Assembly: GCF_019393635.1 (NCBI RefSeq)
Contig: NC_057867.1
Span: forward strand, 1,134,527-1,198,526
DNA length: 64,000 bases
Direction of reading: 5' to 3'
Origin: Dromiciops gliroides
Taxonomy: Eukaryota > Chordata > Mammalia > Microbiotheria > Microbiotheriidae
Under the pieces are notes generated by a model that did no database searches, was not told the origin of the DNA, and worked only from the letters and a program-made list of their open reading frames with translations. Both the position numbers and the translations under genes were made by a program. Each line of letters opens with the position of its first letter. The first letter of the stretch is position 1. Shown here one piece after another: positions 63,816 to 64,000 of the stretch.

Positions 63816-64000
63816 CTCCAGATTCAATGACCTCAGTTTGAGCACCAATGATATGGGGACCTCCCATTACCTACAAATCTGGCCTCTCCCCAGCTCCCAC
63901 AGGAGGCCACCTCTCCCGCCAACCTCCTTTTGTCCCTCCAAGCCCTTATCCCGGCCATGCCTCCAGAGCCTCCCACTGGGCCCACCCTCCACACCTGCTG

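Overview
This is nuclear DNA from a marsupial, most probably an Australian one. The main evidence is about 30 copies of a tRNA-headed SINE (head GGGGCAGCTAGGTGGC, inner part CTAGCTGTGTGACCCTGGGC, A-rich tail) that matches the family I know as WSINE1. MAR1-type SINEs, marsupial L1 3' ends and older L2 and MIR fragments support this. No protein was searched against a database; all names come from recognising protein sequence.

Layout. 1-1743 is a complex AT-rich satellite ending at a 99-N gap (1744-1842), followed by GC-rich sequence. 2.2-21.8 kb is a gene-poor repeat field with SINEs, L1 3' ends, L2, MAR1, microsatellites and one processed pseudogene of the V-ATPase F subunit (ATP6V1F). A CpG island at about 21.8-22.6 kb opens a candidate four-exon plus-strand gene (22155-31967, 177 aa predicted, not recognised). 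Its third intron holds a 5.4-kb minisatellite that ends in about 30 near-identical 34-bp units. A second CpG island (33.9-34.5 kb) carries a 23-bp minisatellite and strong minus-strand splice donors.

The gene-rich right half holds ZWINT (+, 38923-40205, kinetochore), GRM6 (-, 40591-47521, ON-bipolar-cell glutamate receptor, 11 coding exons giving 901 codons in frame), ABT1 (+, 50095-51342, 3 exons, ribosome biogenesis), MBD1 (-, about 52550-62060, methyl-CpG reader) and the last exon of CXXC1 (-, 63338-63484, SET1 complex). MBD1 and CXXC1 are neighbours on the same strand, as in human. In human, as I recall, ZWINT, GRM6 and ABT1 lie on other chromosomes (10q21, 5q35, 6p22), so their arrangement here is notable.

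Most noteworthy are a 157-codon terminal exon of MBD1 that replaces the short C-terminus I know from human, an extra first coding exon of GRM6 ahead of the signal sequence, the unrecognised 177-aa gene built around a minisatellite intron, and a ZWINT stop codon lying inside its own poly(A) signal. Exon borders were read by eye from splice sites and phase, without transcripts. Positions of old repeats are approximate to about 10-30 bases.
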